A DNA stretch of 13,976 nucleotides from an uncultured Eubacterium sp. (GTDB lineage: Bacteria; Bacillota; Clostridia; Lachnospirales; Lachnospiraceae): positions 1 to 13,976 of the forward strand of contig URGC01000065.1 of the NCBI GenBank assembly GCA_900547255.1, in the 5' to 3' direction. The notes below the pieces were generated by a model that saw only the letters and a program-made list of their open reading frames with translations, was not told the origin of the DNA and ran no database searches. Positions 1 to 6,199 of the stretch are shown piece by piece (the stretch's first letter is position 1; each line of letters opens with the position of its first letter). The position numbers and the translations under genes were made by a program.

Positions 1-897
1 AATCGGTACAATTCGGTTAGTTCCCGCCTCCGTCTTCATTCCTCCGATAAATGTCCACTGCTCTATATCGACATTTTCAAGCTCAATAAGCCCCAGCTCC
101 TGCGGACGCCATCCCGAATAGCACTGAATCAGAACAAGGTCAACACTGTACTTGTCATCAACATGCTCCCACAGAATATCGATTTCTTCATTAGTAAATG
201 GAATGTGCTCCTTTTTAACAGTCTGGATTTCCTTGATTGTCTCGTCATTAAGCTTAAATGTTCTGGCATAATTGCGCTCGACCATCTCGTATTCATACGC
301 ATAATCAAGCATAAGGTTAAACAGCGATTTTATCTTATTTTTCATCGCCGCACTTGGTGTCTTCGGTTTACCACCTATCACAATCGTGCCATTTTCCAGA
401 CACGCCTTTATATGCCTCGCACGCAAATCCACGATACGCATATTGTATACAGACGAACAGTACGACCACGCCGTCTCAACCGCCCTTACGCTCGAATAAT
501 TTTTAAGCTTCAGATAATATTTCTCACTCCATTCCTCAAATACGTCTTTTACTGTTTTTCCCGGCTCCAAATCATACGGATTGCGGTTGTACTCAAGCAA
601 TGCGGCATACGCATCATTATATGTCGGGAAATACGCCTGTGGCTTTAACAATTTGCATACAGGACGTCCCGTGTCAGTTTTGCCCACCGAAACCATCGCT
701 CTGTACGGATTTCGCAGATTTCTGTCTTTTATCATGCTTATCTGTCCAAATCCGTTCGGAAGCCTCATTCTGTCGCTCGTCCTTAATCCTTTTTTTCTCT
801 TCTTTTTTCGTCTGCTTGTTACAGGGCACCCACAGTGTGGACAGAATTCTGCCATATCACTTACCTGTAACTCACATTCTCTGCATTTGATTAACAT
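1..897 (-). CDS. Tyrosine recombinase/phage integrase with N-terminal zinc ribbon, 3' end cut by window edge
   Basis: Site-specific recombinase that would integrate or excise a mobile element. 299 codons are visible, reading open to base 1. Residues 1-24 form a zinc ribbon (C5-x2-C8, C19-x2-C22) followed by a basic patch (about 29-36). Residues about 44-105 resemble the arm-type DNA-binding domain (RLPNGFGQISMIKDRN). Residues about 114-220 resemble the SAM-like core-binding domain. The catalytic domain starts near 230 and shows the first catalytic arginine in GWRPQELGL (R264) and the probable beta-hairpin lysine in GGMKTEAG (K288). The HxxR, H/W and tyrosine residues lie beyond the left edge, so activity cannot be judged. 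The ATG at 897-895 is preceded by AGAGGAG at 914-908. The gene follows the lipoprotein gene on the same strand after 88 bp with no visible terminator. Family call is secure; the element it serves is not visible. Confidence 0.9.
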   Translation of the reverse strand, partial: MLIKCRECELQVSDMAEFCPHCGCPVTSRRKKKRKKGLRTSDRMRLPNGFGQISMIKDRNLRNPYRAMVSVGKTDTGRPVCKLLKPQAYFPTYNDAYAALLEYNRNPYDLEPGKTVKDVFEEWSEKYYLKLKNYSSVRAVETAWSYCSSVYNMRIVDLRARHIKACLENGTIVIGGKPKTPSAAMKNKIKSLFNLMLDYAYEYEMVERNYARTFKLNDETIKEIQTVKKEHIPFTNEEIDILWEHVDDKYSVDLVLIQCYSGWRPQELGLIELENVDIEQWTFIGGMKTEAGTNRIVPI

Positions 898-904
898 AAA
901 TAAT

Positions 905-968
905 CAACTCCTCTTTTAGTTTATTATTGCTATCGTATGATAACAGTAACTTTCCAAAAGAGGAGTTG
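905..968 (-). promoter_or_regulatory. 13-bp inverted repeat enclosing the integrase ribosome-binding site
   Basis: CAACTCCTCTTTT at 905-917 and AAAAGAGGAGTTG at 956-968 (plus strand) are perfect inverted repeats separated by 38 nt. In an mRNA made from the minus strand, the second arm carries AGAGGAG, the Shine-Dalgarno site of the integrase (ATG at 897), and the first arm is an exact anti-Shine-Dalgarno. The loop holds a small near-palindrome, TATCGTATGATA (931-942). No U-run follows, so it is not an intrinsic terminator. Sequestration of the start in transcripts reading through from the lipoprotein gene is inference. Confidence 0.6.
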
Positions 969-985
969 TTAACTTAATCAATATA

Positions 986-1966
986 TTAGTTTGCAAATGA
1001 CTGCACATAAAATCTTGTATCTTCATGAGACAAGCCTTTCGGGTCCAGCTGCGTTACCTCGCCGCTCTCCGGGCAGTCTACTCTTACAAATACGCCAATT
1101 CCTATTGTTCTGAACCTTTCATTAACCATGTTCTCATTGTGGTCTGGTGACTCTATCCAGCCTGTTGTGACTTCCTGCGCATCTGCCTGTCCTGAAGCTA
1201 TATTTTCTCCACAGAAATCATCATCCGGATACGCTGTACGCCATCTCTCATTCGTTGGTCTTGAATGGTCATGTCTGTATGAAAATGCTATCTCTTTTGC
1301 GCGTGTATGCGCAGTCTCTATCATGGTTCTTGTTGTCGATAAAGTCTTTAATCGCAGTGATGCTCTGTAATTGTTAAGAAGCTCTAATATCTCCTGCTCG
1401 CAGGCTGTATCCCAGTATCCATATACTGTCTGCGTTCCATTGTATGCCTTGACTTTGTGTGCATATCCATATGCAAGGTCTTCACTGCCACCACATCTTG
1501 CACATATAAATCTTCTTGTTCCCGGCGAATACTCTGTCGCCTCGGTTACTATGGTATTAGATGTGAAATCATGTCCTAACGCAGGGCTGTCGCTGTCTTC
1601 CTCCGAATATGAATAACCACATTCCCTGCATGTATACACAATCAAGCCGCTCTCTGTACATGTCGCGGCTTTCCTGCTCTCATCATACACATGCTCATGC
1701 TTTGTCGTCTGTTCCTCAACATTTCCCTGATTATCCTGTGCTGGCTGATTACCCGTCTCTATTCCTGCTGCTGGATGTAAATCCTGCTGTATCTCAGATT
1801 GTGTCTGTGTTTCCGGTTGTTTCTTCTCTTCTGTTGAAATATTTGCTTCTATATTATTAGTTTCATTAATCATAGCATCTGAGCCGTTATTTTCTCCTGA
1901 TGCACCGCATCCAGCTAATGACATTGTCATCATTATCACTGCCATAGCGGTGGCTATTCTCTTCAT
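986..1966 (-). CDS. Secreted CAP/YkwD (SCP/PR-1) domain lipoprotein
   Basis: 326-aa predicted lipoprotein. The start is set at the ATG at 1966-1964 because it gives a clean signal peptide (KR, hydrophobic run, lipobox LAGC with Cys20). An in-frame ATG 39 bases upstream (2005) would bury the signal behind a charged stretch and lacks a ribosome site. Residues about 21-90 are a Ser/Thr/Gln/Glu-rich linker. Residues about 90-165 contain a cysteine-rich module (C103, C113-x2-C116, C155-x2-C158) like the CxxC modules of clostridial surface proteins. Residues about 188-326 are a CAP domain with HDHSRP, GENIASG and SPDHNENM motifs. It should be anchored outside the membrane; the biochemical role of bacterial CAP proteins is poorly defined. 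The upstream DUF3783 gene stops one base before this start, so translation is probably coupled. Confidence 0.85.
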   Translation of the reverse strand: MKRIATAMAVIMMTMSLAGCGASGENNGSDAMINETNNIEANISTEEKKQPETQTQSEIQQDLHPAAGIETGNQPAQDNQGNVEEQTTKHEHVYDESRKAATCTESGLIVYTCRECGYSYSEEDSDSPALGHDFTSNTIVTEATEYSPGTRRFICARCGGSEDLAYGYAHKVKAYNGTQTVYGYWDTACEQEILELLNNYRASLRLKTLSTTRTMIETAHTRAKEIAFSYRHDHSRPTNERWRTAYPDDDFCGENIASGQADAQEVTTGWIESPDHNENMVNERFRTIGIGVFVRVDCPESGEVTQLDPKGLSHEDTRFYVQSFAN

Positions 1967-1967
1967 A

Positions 1968-2402
1968 TTATCCAAAGTACGCTCTTCTTTCTTTTTCCAT
2001 CTCAAACATTAATCTGTGTATATTCCAGGCTCTGTTAGTCTCTGTCATAACAGCCTTGTAGTCAACTGTTATCTGCCGGCTTTTCATCTCAAATAAAATC
2101 TTGTCCATATGCTTGTCTGTCACTCCTGCAAATACTAACAAGCTTTTTCCTGCTGAATTCCCGGATGACACCGCTCCAGCAGATTGCACTCTGCCTCCCG
2201 CTATTGCAGGAATTCCCGAAACCGATGCCATAGCCGCGAATCCCACAGTTCCTGCCTTGCCGTCGCATATATCTCCAAGTGTATAATCGTACTTATCTGC
2301 CGACACCTCAACCACGCGCAGTCTCATATTATCCGCCAGGCGTTTAATCGCCGCAGTCTGCACATTTCCTACATTAAAAAGTAATAAACTCTCTCTAGCC
2401 AT
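1968..2402 (-). CDS. DUF3783-family protein
   Basis: 144-aa cytosolic protein, middle gene of a three-gene operon. The C-terminal part (about 85-140) resembles DUF3783: LLVFAGVTDKHMDKILFEMK, then ITVDYKAVMTETNRAWNIHRLMFEMEKER. The first about 50 residues (MARESLLLFNVGN..., KRLADNMRLRVVEV) look like a small alpha/beta domain. Between them lies a Gly/Ala/Ser-rich segment (about 50-84), possibly a flexible linker. The ATG at 2402-2400 overlaps the stop of the upstream 58-aa gene (TAATG). The GGAGG at about 2415-2419 is rather far from the start (about 13 nt), so coupling is likely. The function of DUF3783 is not known to me. Confidence 0.75.
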   Translation of the reverse strand: MARESLLLFNVGNVQTAAIKRLADNMRLRVVEVSADKYDYTLGDICDGKAGTVGFAAMASVSGIPAIAGGRVQSAGAVSSGNSAGKSLLVFAGVTDKHMDKILFEMKSRQITVDYKAVMTETNRAWNIHRLMFEMEKERRAYFG

Positions 2403-2578
2403 TATAGTGTCAAATCCTCCACGTTAATTCCCATAGATGATAACTTTGCAACTGTTGTCTTTATCTGATAATCAAGTTCTGTATTAACAGTATCTCCATT
2501 AGCTTTTTTTATTCGCTGTAAATCAGTATACTTGTCTATGAGCACCGCTATAAGTTCTTTTTCTGTCATATCTTCCAT
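2402..2578 (-). CDS. 58-aa hypothetical protein, first gene of the DUF3783/CAP operon
   Basis: Short gene ATG 2578-2576 to TAA 2404-2402, protein beginning MEDMTEKELIAVLIDKY and ending MGINVEDLTL. It looks like two amphipathic helices with no signal or membrane segment. Support comes from a strong promoter 34 bases upstream, a purine-rich ribosome site (GGCGG, AAAGG) and a TAATG overlap with the next gene. The second ATG (2569-2567) is an equally spaced alternative start. The family is not recognised. Because it is always translated just before the DUF3783 protein, it may be a partner of it; this is inference. Confidence 0.65.
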   Translation of the reverse strand: MEDMTEKELIAVLIDKYTDLQRIKKANGDTVNTELDYQIKTTVAKLSSMGINVEDLTL

Positions 2579-2611
2579 ACCTTTCTACCGCCTTTCATTA
2601 TATTTACTAAT

Positions 2612-2640
2612 ATAATAGCGGATTGTATTCATGTTGTAAA
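2612..2640 (-). promoter_or_regulatory. Sigma-A type promoter of the 58-aa/DUF3783/CAP operon
   Basis: Minus-strand TTTACA (2640-2635), exactly 17 bases, then TATTAT (2617-2612). Transcription would start near 2605, leaving a leader of about 27 nt before the ATG at 2578. AT-rich DNA without further recognisable sites lies between it and the terminator at 2731. Confidence 0.65.
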
Positions 2641-2730
2641 TGTGATTTTAAATTGTATATCTATATTAAGTGTATATCCATTTGTATATTATGTCAAGTT
2701 TTTATATGTTTTATATATACTTATTTTACA

Positions 2731-2776
2731 TTAAAAATACAGAGCCACACACCTTACGGATATGTAACTCTGTATT
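2731..2776 (-). terminator. Intrinsic terminator of the alcohol dehydrogenase gene
   Basis: On the minus strand AATACAGAG (2776-2768) pairs with CTCTGTATT (2744-2736). The stem continues inward through a wobble-rich helix (UUACAUA with UGUGUGG) to a CC-GUAA-GG cap, and ends in a short U-run (TTTTT, 2737-2733). It lies 42 bases past the stop codon. The plus strand lacks a T-run here, so it serves one direction. Confidence 0.8.
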
Positions 2777-2817
2777 ATGTATTACTTCTATATTAATATA
2801 CTACATTTAGTCTTTGA

Positions 2818-4035
2818 TTAGAAATCAACCTCTGTATCATAGTAGCAGCACTTAAGAAGTTTCTCCATCTCTTCCTGACTTGGCTGTCTTGGGTTAGAGC
2901 CTGTGCAGGCATCTAAGATAGCATTAGCTGCAATCTCTGGAAGTCTCTCAAGGAATACATTCTCTGGAACGAATCCCTGCTCTGCTGGGAAACTATCCGG
3001 ACCATATTTGCCAATGCAGTGAGGAATGTTGAGCTTATCATTCATGCCTCTTAAGTATTCAATAAGAAGTTTAACCTTCTCATCATCATTAGCTCCGCCG
3101 AGTTTCATGAAATCAGCAATCTCGCCATATCTCTTCTTAGCTGTTGGGTCTTTAGCATTGAATGCAATAACCTTAGGAAGATACATTGCGTTAGCAGCAC
3201 CGTGAATGATGTGTGCACCATAATCGGCAAATGCAGCACCTGTCTTATGTGCCATTGAATGTACGATACCAAGTAAAGCATTAGAGAATGCCATACCTGC
3301 AAGACACTGTGCATTATGCATGCTGTCTCTCTTAGCCATATCTCCGTTATAAGAATCAACAAGGTCTGCCTGAATCATCTTGATTGCATGTAATGCAAGT
3401 GGGTCTGTGAAATCACAGTTAGCTGTTGATACATATGCCTCAATAGCATGTGTCATAGCATCCATACCTGTATGTGCAACCAGCTTCTTAGGCATTGTCT
3501 CAGCAAGGTCTGGGTCTACGATTGCAACATCTGGTGTAATCTCGAAGTCTGCGATAGGATATTTGATACCCTTCTCATAATCTGTGATAATTGAAAATGC
3601 TGTAACCTCTGTAGCTGTACCTGATGTAGACGATATAGCACAGAAATGAGCTTTTCTACGAAGCTTTGGAAGACCAAATACCTTACACATATCCTCAAAT
3701 GTTACATCTGGATATTCATATTTAATCCACATAGCCTTAGCTGCATCGATAGGTGAGCCACCGCCCATTGCAACGATCCAGTCAGGCTGGAATTCCTGCA
3801 TCTTAGCTGCACCTTTCATAACTGTCTCTACTGATGGGTCTGATTCAATACCTTCAATAAGTTCAACTTCCATACCAGCTTCCTTCAGGTAATCAACCGC
3901 ACGGTCAAGGAAACCAAATCTCTTCATTGAACCACCACCAACACAGACAATGGCTTTCTTTCCCTCAAATGTTTTAAGAGCCTCTAATGCTCCTTTTCCA
4001 TGATAAAGATCTCTTGGTAATGTAAATCTTGCCAT
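2818..4035 (-). CDS. Iron-containing (group III) alcohol dehydrogenase
   Basis: 405-aa cytosolic NAD(P)H-dependent alcohol/aldehyde oxidoreductase, which would regenerate NAD+ by reducing aldehydes during fermentation. The N-terminal dinucleotide domain carries VGGGS (about 32-36) and MGGGSPIDAAKA (90-101). The C-terminal helical domain carries the metal ligands D192 and H196 (GMDAMTHAIEAYVS), H259 (GIVHSMAHKTGA) and H278 (HIIHGAANA). Full length for the family. The segment between the last two histidines (AAFADYGAHIIHG) is about 5 residues longer than in FucO-type enzymes. The substrate (ethanol, butanol, lactaldehyde) cannot be decided, so no symbol is given. The ATG at 4035-4033 follows GGAGGTG with 5-nt spacing. 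It is monocistronic, with its own promoter, a Rex-like operator and a terminator. Confidence 0.92.
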   Translation of the reverse strand: MARFTLPRDLYHGKGALEALKTFEGKKAIVCVGGGSMKRFGFLDRAVDYLKEAGMEVELIEGIESDPSVETVMKGAAKMQEFQPDWIVAMGGGSPIDAAKAMWIKYEYPDVTFEDMCKVFGLPKLRRKAHFCAISSTSGTATEVTAFSIITDYEKGIKYPIADFEITPDVAIVDPDLAETMPKKLVAHTGMDAMTHAIEAYVSTANCDFTDPLALHAIKMIQADLVDSYNGDMAKRDSMHNAQCLAGMAFSNALLGIVHSMAHKTGAAFADYGAHIIHGAANAMYLPKVIAFNAKDPTAKKRYGEIADFMKLGGANDDEKVKLLIEYLRGMNDKLNIPHCIGKYGPDSFPAEQGFVPENVFLERLPEIAANAILDACTGSNPRQPSQEEMEKLLKCCYYDTEVDF

Positions 4036-4058
4036 AATAGCACCTCCATAAAATCTGT

Positions 4059-4076
4059 TTGTTAATTAACTAACAA
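4059..4076 (-). promoter_or_regulatory. Rex-type redox operator upstream of the alcohol dehydrogenase
   Basis: The plus strand reads TTGTTAATTAACTAACAA. The known clostridial Rex consensus is TTGTTAANNNNTTAACAA; 13 of 14 specified positions match (C instead of T at 4070). It covers about +4 to +21 relative to the predicted start, where a bound repressor would block transcription. Rex senses NADH/NAD+ and commonly controls fermentative alcohol dehydrogenases. Confidence 0.7.
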
Positions 4077-4086
4077 TCTTATCTGT

Positions 4087-4115
4087 ATTATAGTATCATT
4101 TATGAAAGAATTCAA
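4087..4115 (-). promoter_or_regulatory. Sigma-A type promoter of the alcohol dehydrogenase gene
   Basis: Minus-strand TTGAAT (4115-4110), 17 bases, then a perfect TATAAT (4092-4087). Start predicted near 4080, leaving a leader of about 45 nt that contains the Rex-like operator and the GGAGGTG ribosome site. Confidence 0.8.
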
Positions 4116-4164
4116 GTGGATATTTCACTTATTTTTATAAAACGTTGCGCTAAATGTTATGCTT

Positions 4165-4382
4165 GCTTCTGGCTTTGGCGTAAAATATCCCTTTCCTTCC
4201 AGAAGAATCCAAATTCGGCACTTTTACACTTCGCTAAACCTGAGACTTGGCTTAAATCAACATTACATGCTGATTTAAGCCAAGCTTCACTAATTTTCTG
4301 GATTTTTCACACCTTATTTGCCATATTGAGCTAAAGCAAGATATTTTCCCCAGCTCATGCCTTGATTTTGGATTTTTCAGAA
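4165..4382 (-). repeat. Intergenic repeat element, copy A (between MATE gene and alcohol dehydrogenase)
   Basis: Fills most of the 386-bp gap 4036-4421. Against copy B (5870-6092) it aligns without gaps for about 110 bp (4201-4310 with 5901-6010). Shared blocks are AATCCAAA (4206-4213), the identical 19-mer TTTTACACTTCGCTAAACC (4222-4240), TTGGCTTAAA (4248-4257), TGGATTTTTC (4299-4308) and GATTTTGGATTTTT (4364-4377). A 14-bp perfect hairpin (CTTGGCTTAAATCA 4246-4259 with TGATTTAAGCCAAG 4271-4284) and a 6-bp hairpin (TGAGCT 4327-4332 with AGCTCA 4352-4357) lie inside. No coding frame is evident. No known RNA or mobile-element class is recognised. The orientation given follows the flanking genes and is arbitrary. 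Confidence 0.65.
4246..4284. repeat. 14-bp perfect hairpin inside repeat copy A
   Basis: CTTGGCTTAAATCA (4246-4259) and TGATTTAAGCCAAG (4271-4284) with an 11-nt loop. Copy B has a shorter TTTGGCTT/AAGCCAAA palindrome at the aligned place (5946-5963). A third TTTAAGCCAA occurs at 4395-4404. No U-run follows on either strand, so it is not a standard terminator. Confidence 0.75.
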
Positions 4383-4421
4383 AGACTTCTGCTATTTAAG
4401 CCAAAATATATAGCTGTCGTA

Positions 4422-5798
4422 TCAAGCAGCATCCTCTGGCAGCTTTCTCAAGAAGTTAGCTATAATCGGCAGCGCCGTCATGAATGCCAGCACATCTGCG
4501 ACCGGCTGTGCAAGCTGGATTCCCGCAGGACCGCAGACTGCAACTAATATGTAGAGCATCGGAATGAAATACAATCCGCTCCTTGTCAATGCAAGCAAAG
4601 TCGCCCAGCCTTTCTGACCTGTGCTCTGTAAAGTCATATTTGAAAGAACAATCAAAGGATTTAAAAATAATGCAATACACTGGTACCTTAACGCCGGCGT
4701 TCCAAATGCGATAACCTCCACATCGTCTCTGAACACCGCAATGGCTTCATTGGAGAATATCAGACCCACAACCGCAAATGTTCCAAGAAGCACCTCTGCC
4801 GTAATAAGTGTAAATCTGAATGCTTTCTTAACTCTGCCAAACTTCCCTGCTCCGTAATTAAAGCCGCATACTGGCTGAAATCCCTGTCCGATTCCAAGAC
4901 CGACAGCAAATATAAAGAAGCTTATTCTTGATACAATACTCATAGCCGCAACAGCAGCATCCCCATATATTCTTGCCTGCTGGTTCAAAACCATAGTTGC
5001 AACCGCCTGAAGTCCCTGTCTTACAAGGCTTGGAAACCCAGTTCCAACTATATCAAACATCACACTGAATTCTTTCGTAAATCTTCTGATTGACAATTTG
5101 CTCTGTGTTCTGCCTGAAAGGAACATATATAATAAAATCAAGAAACTGACAAACTGTGATAATGCAGTCGAAAGTCCTGCTCCCGCAATTCCCATATTAA
5201 ATCCAAACATGAATATAGGGTCACCCACAATATTAAGAACCGCTCCTGACATAAGCCCCACCATTGCCAGCGATGCCTTGCCCTCAAATCTTAAAATATT
5301 ATTAAGTGTAAATGTACTTGTCATAAATGGAGCCGCCACCAGTATAAACATACTGTAAGTCTTTGCATATGGCAGAATCGTGTCTGTACTTCCCATCAGA
5401 TAAATCATCTGCGTATTGAAGATAATTCCAAAAATGCCTATCAATGCACCCATGAATAAAGATGAGAAGAAAGATGTTGATGCCACAATTGACGCCGACT
5501 CTTCATCTTTATTGCCAAGCCTTCTCGATATGATACTTCCCGCGCCCTGGCCAAACAAGAATCCAAATGCCTGCAATATCGACATAAATCCAAATATAAT
5601 TCCTACCGCAGCACTCGCACTTGTTCCCAGCTTTCCTACAAACATAGTATCAACCATGTTATATATATTAGTGACAAGCATGCTTATTGTCGTTGGAATT
5701 CCCAGCGTGATAACAAGTCTTCCAACTGGCTCTTTCGTCATCTTGTCATACTGGGTCTCATATTTTACATGCTTTGTACGCTTCCTCTGTGACAACAT
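4422..5798 (-). CDS. MATE-family multidrug/cation efflux transporter (MepA-like)
   Basis: 458-aa inner-membrane antiporter with about 12 hydrophobic segments, expected to export cationic drugs or toxic metabolites using a Na+ or H+ gradient. The N-terminus (TKEPVGRLVITLGIPTTISMLVTNIYNMVDTMFVGKLG, about 21-58, shown here only as the family landmark region) is typical of the MepA/NorM type. The second half begins near residue 245 and carries the usual QPVCGFNYGAGKFGRVKKAF landmark. Full length for the family. The ATG at 5798-5796 follows AAGGAG with about 10-nt spacing. No convincing promoter is visible in the upstream gap. The gene is bracketed by two same-orientation copies of an intergenic repeat. 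The substrate cannot be told from sequence. Confidence 0.9.
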   Translation of the reverse strand: MLSQRKRTKHVKYETQYDKMTKEPVGRLVITLGIPTTISMLVTNIYNMVDTMFVGKLGTSASAAVGIIFGFMSILQAFGFLFGQGAGSIISRRLGNKDEESASIVASTSFFSSLFMGALIGIFGIIFNTQMIYLMGSTDTILPYAKTYSMFILVAAPFMTSTFTLNNILRFEGKASLAMVGLMSGAVLNIVGDPIFMFGFNMGIAGAGLSTALSQFVSFLILLYMFLSGRTQSKLSIRRFTKEFSVMFDIVGTGFPSLVRQGLQAVATMVLNQQARIYGDAAVAAMSIVSRISFFIFAVGLGIGQGFQPVCGFNYGAGKFGRVKKAFRFTLITAEVLLGTFAVVGLIFSNEAIAVFRDDVEVIAFGTPALRYQCIALFLNPLIVLSNMTLQSTGQKGWATLLALTRSGLYFIPMLYILVAVCGPAGIQLAQPVADVLAFMTALPIIANFLRKLPEDAA

Positions 5799-5869
5799 AT
5801 ACTTTTATCTCCTTCCGCTTGCAATACATAAACCACTATATTATGTTATCTTCTGACTCCCATTTTCCC

Positions 5870-6092
5870 ATTTATTTGGCTTTCCCAGCTCATTTCCACC
5901 AAAAAAATCCAAAAACCTATATTTTACACTTCGCTAAACCCCACCTTTGGCTTAAAAGCCAAAAAAGATGCGATATAATCCTATTTCTCACGAAATTTTG
6001 GATTTTTCCGCATCTTTTCTTCTATTAAGAAAATCTCAGATTTTCACAACATATTTTTCAGGCTTTGGGACTAGATTTTGGATTTTTTCATA
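5870..6092 (-). repeat. Intergenic repeat element, copy B (between transketolase and MATE gene)
   Basis: Lies in the 401-bp gap 5799-6199. Blocks shared with copy A: AATCCAAA (5906-5913), the identical 19-mer TTTTACACTTCGCTAAACC (5922-5940), TTTGGCTTAAA (5946-5956), TTTTGGATTTTTC (5997-6009 region) and GATTTTGGATTTTTT (6074-6088). The spacing from the first to the second AATCC/GGATT box is 91 bases in both copies; the second to third is 70 (A) against 80 (B). CCCAGCTCAT lies before the first box here (5885-5894) but between the second and third boxes in copy A (4350-4359), so the outer blocks differ in order. Confidence 0.65.
5963..6018 (-). terminator. Nested hairpin with U-run, possible terminator behind transketolase
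   Basis: The minus strand folds as three stacked helices: AAAAGATGCG/CGCATCTTTT (6018-6009 with 5972-5963), AATCC/GGATT (6004-6000 with 5981-5977), and ATTTC/GAAAT closed by a GTGA tetraloop. The outer helix is followed by more T (TTTTTT ending at 5961). It is about 180 bases past the transketolase stop, so it would act on a long 3' tail. It is part of repeat copy B, and copy A does not preserve the fold. Confidence 0.5.
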
Positions 6093-6132
6093 AAAATCCA
6101 CATGATAAATCCACATGATAAATCCACACAAT
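6080..6132. repeat. Short hairpin and three 13-bp tandem repeats
   Basis: GGATTTTT (6080-6087) and AAAAATCC (6092-6099) form an 8-bp stem with a TCAT loop. The unit AAATCCACATGAT occurs at 6094-6106 and 6107-6119, with a degenerate third (6120-6132). No regular spacers exist, so it is not a CRISPR array. Confidence 0.7.
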
Positions 6133-6137
6133 TTCAA

Positions 6138-6189
6138 CACCAGAATGACTCTCTACATTATCACACCGGAATGACTCTCTACACTATCA
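6138..6189. repeat. 26-bp tandem repeat, two copies, next to the transketolase stop
   Basis: Units 6138-6163 and 6164-6189 match at 24 of 26 positions and share GAATGACTCTCTACA. A shortened third unit (6190-6207) runs into the transketolase stop codon (6200-6202), suggesting the repeat arose from the end of that gene. Confidence 0.75.
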
Positions 6190-6199
6190 CGCCGGCAGA

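Noticed and set aside
163..648. Open frame of 161 codons on the plus strand
   Set aside because: It is antisense to the integrase gene, lacks a ribosome site and resembles no protein; the minus-strand frame shows clear integrase motifs.
905..968. Inverted repeat as a transcription terminator or recombination site
   Set aside because: No U-run follows on the minus strand, and there is no second copy or crossover-type core to support an attachment site; its overlap with the ribosome site explains it better.
1967..2005. Upstream ATG at 2005 as start of the CAP lipoprotein
   Set aside because: It would place 13 charged residues before the signal peptide, has no ribosome site and overlaps the DUF3783 gene; the ATG at 1966 gives a standard lipoprotein signal.
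4165..4382. Repeat copies as an insertion sequence or a known riboswitch for the MATE gene
   Set aside because: There is no transposase frame, no terminal inverted repeat pair or target duplication that I can see, and the conserved core does not match any riboswitch I recognise. Copy A lies behind the MATE gene rather than before it.
6094..6132. CRISPR-like short repeats
   Set aside because: The 13-bp units are directly adjacent with no spacers, and no cas gene is present.
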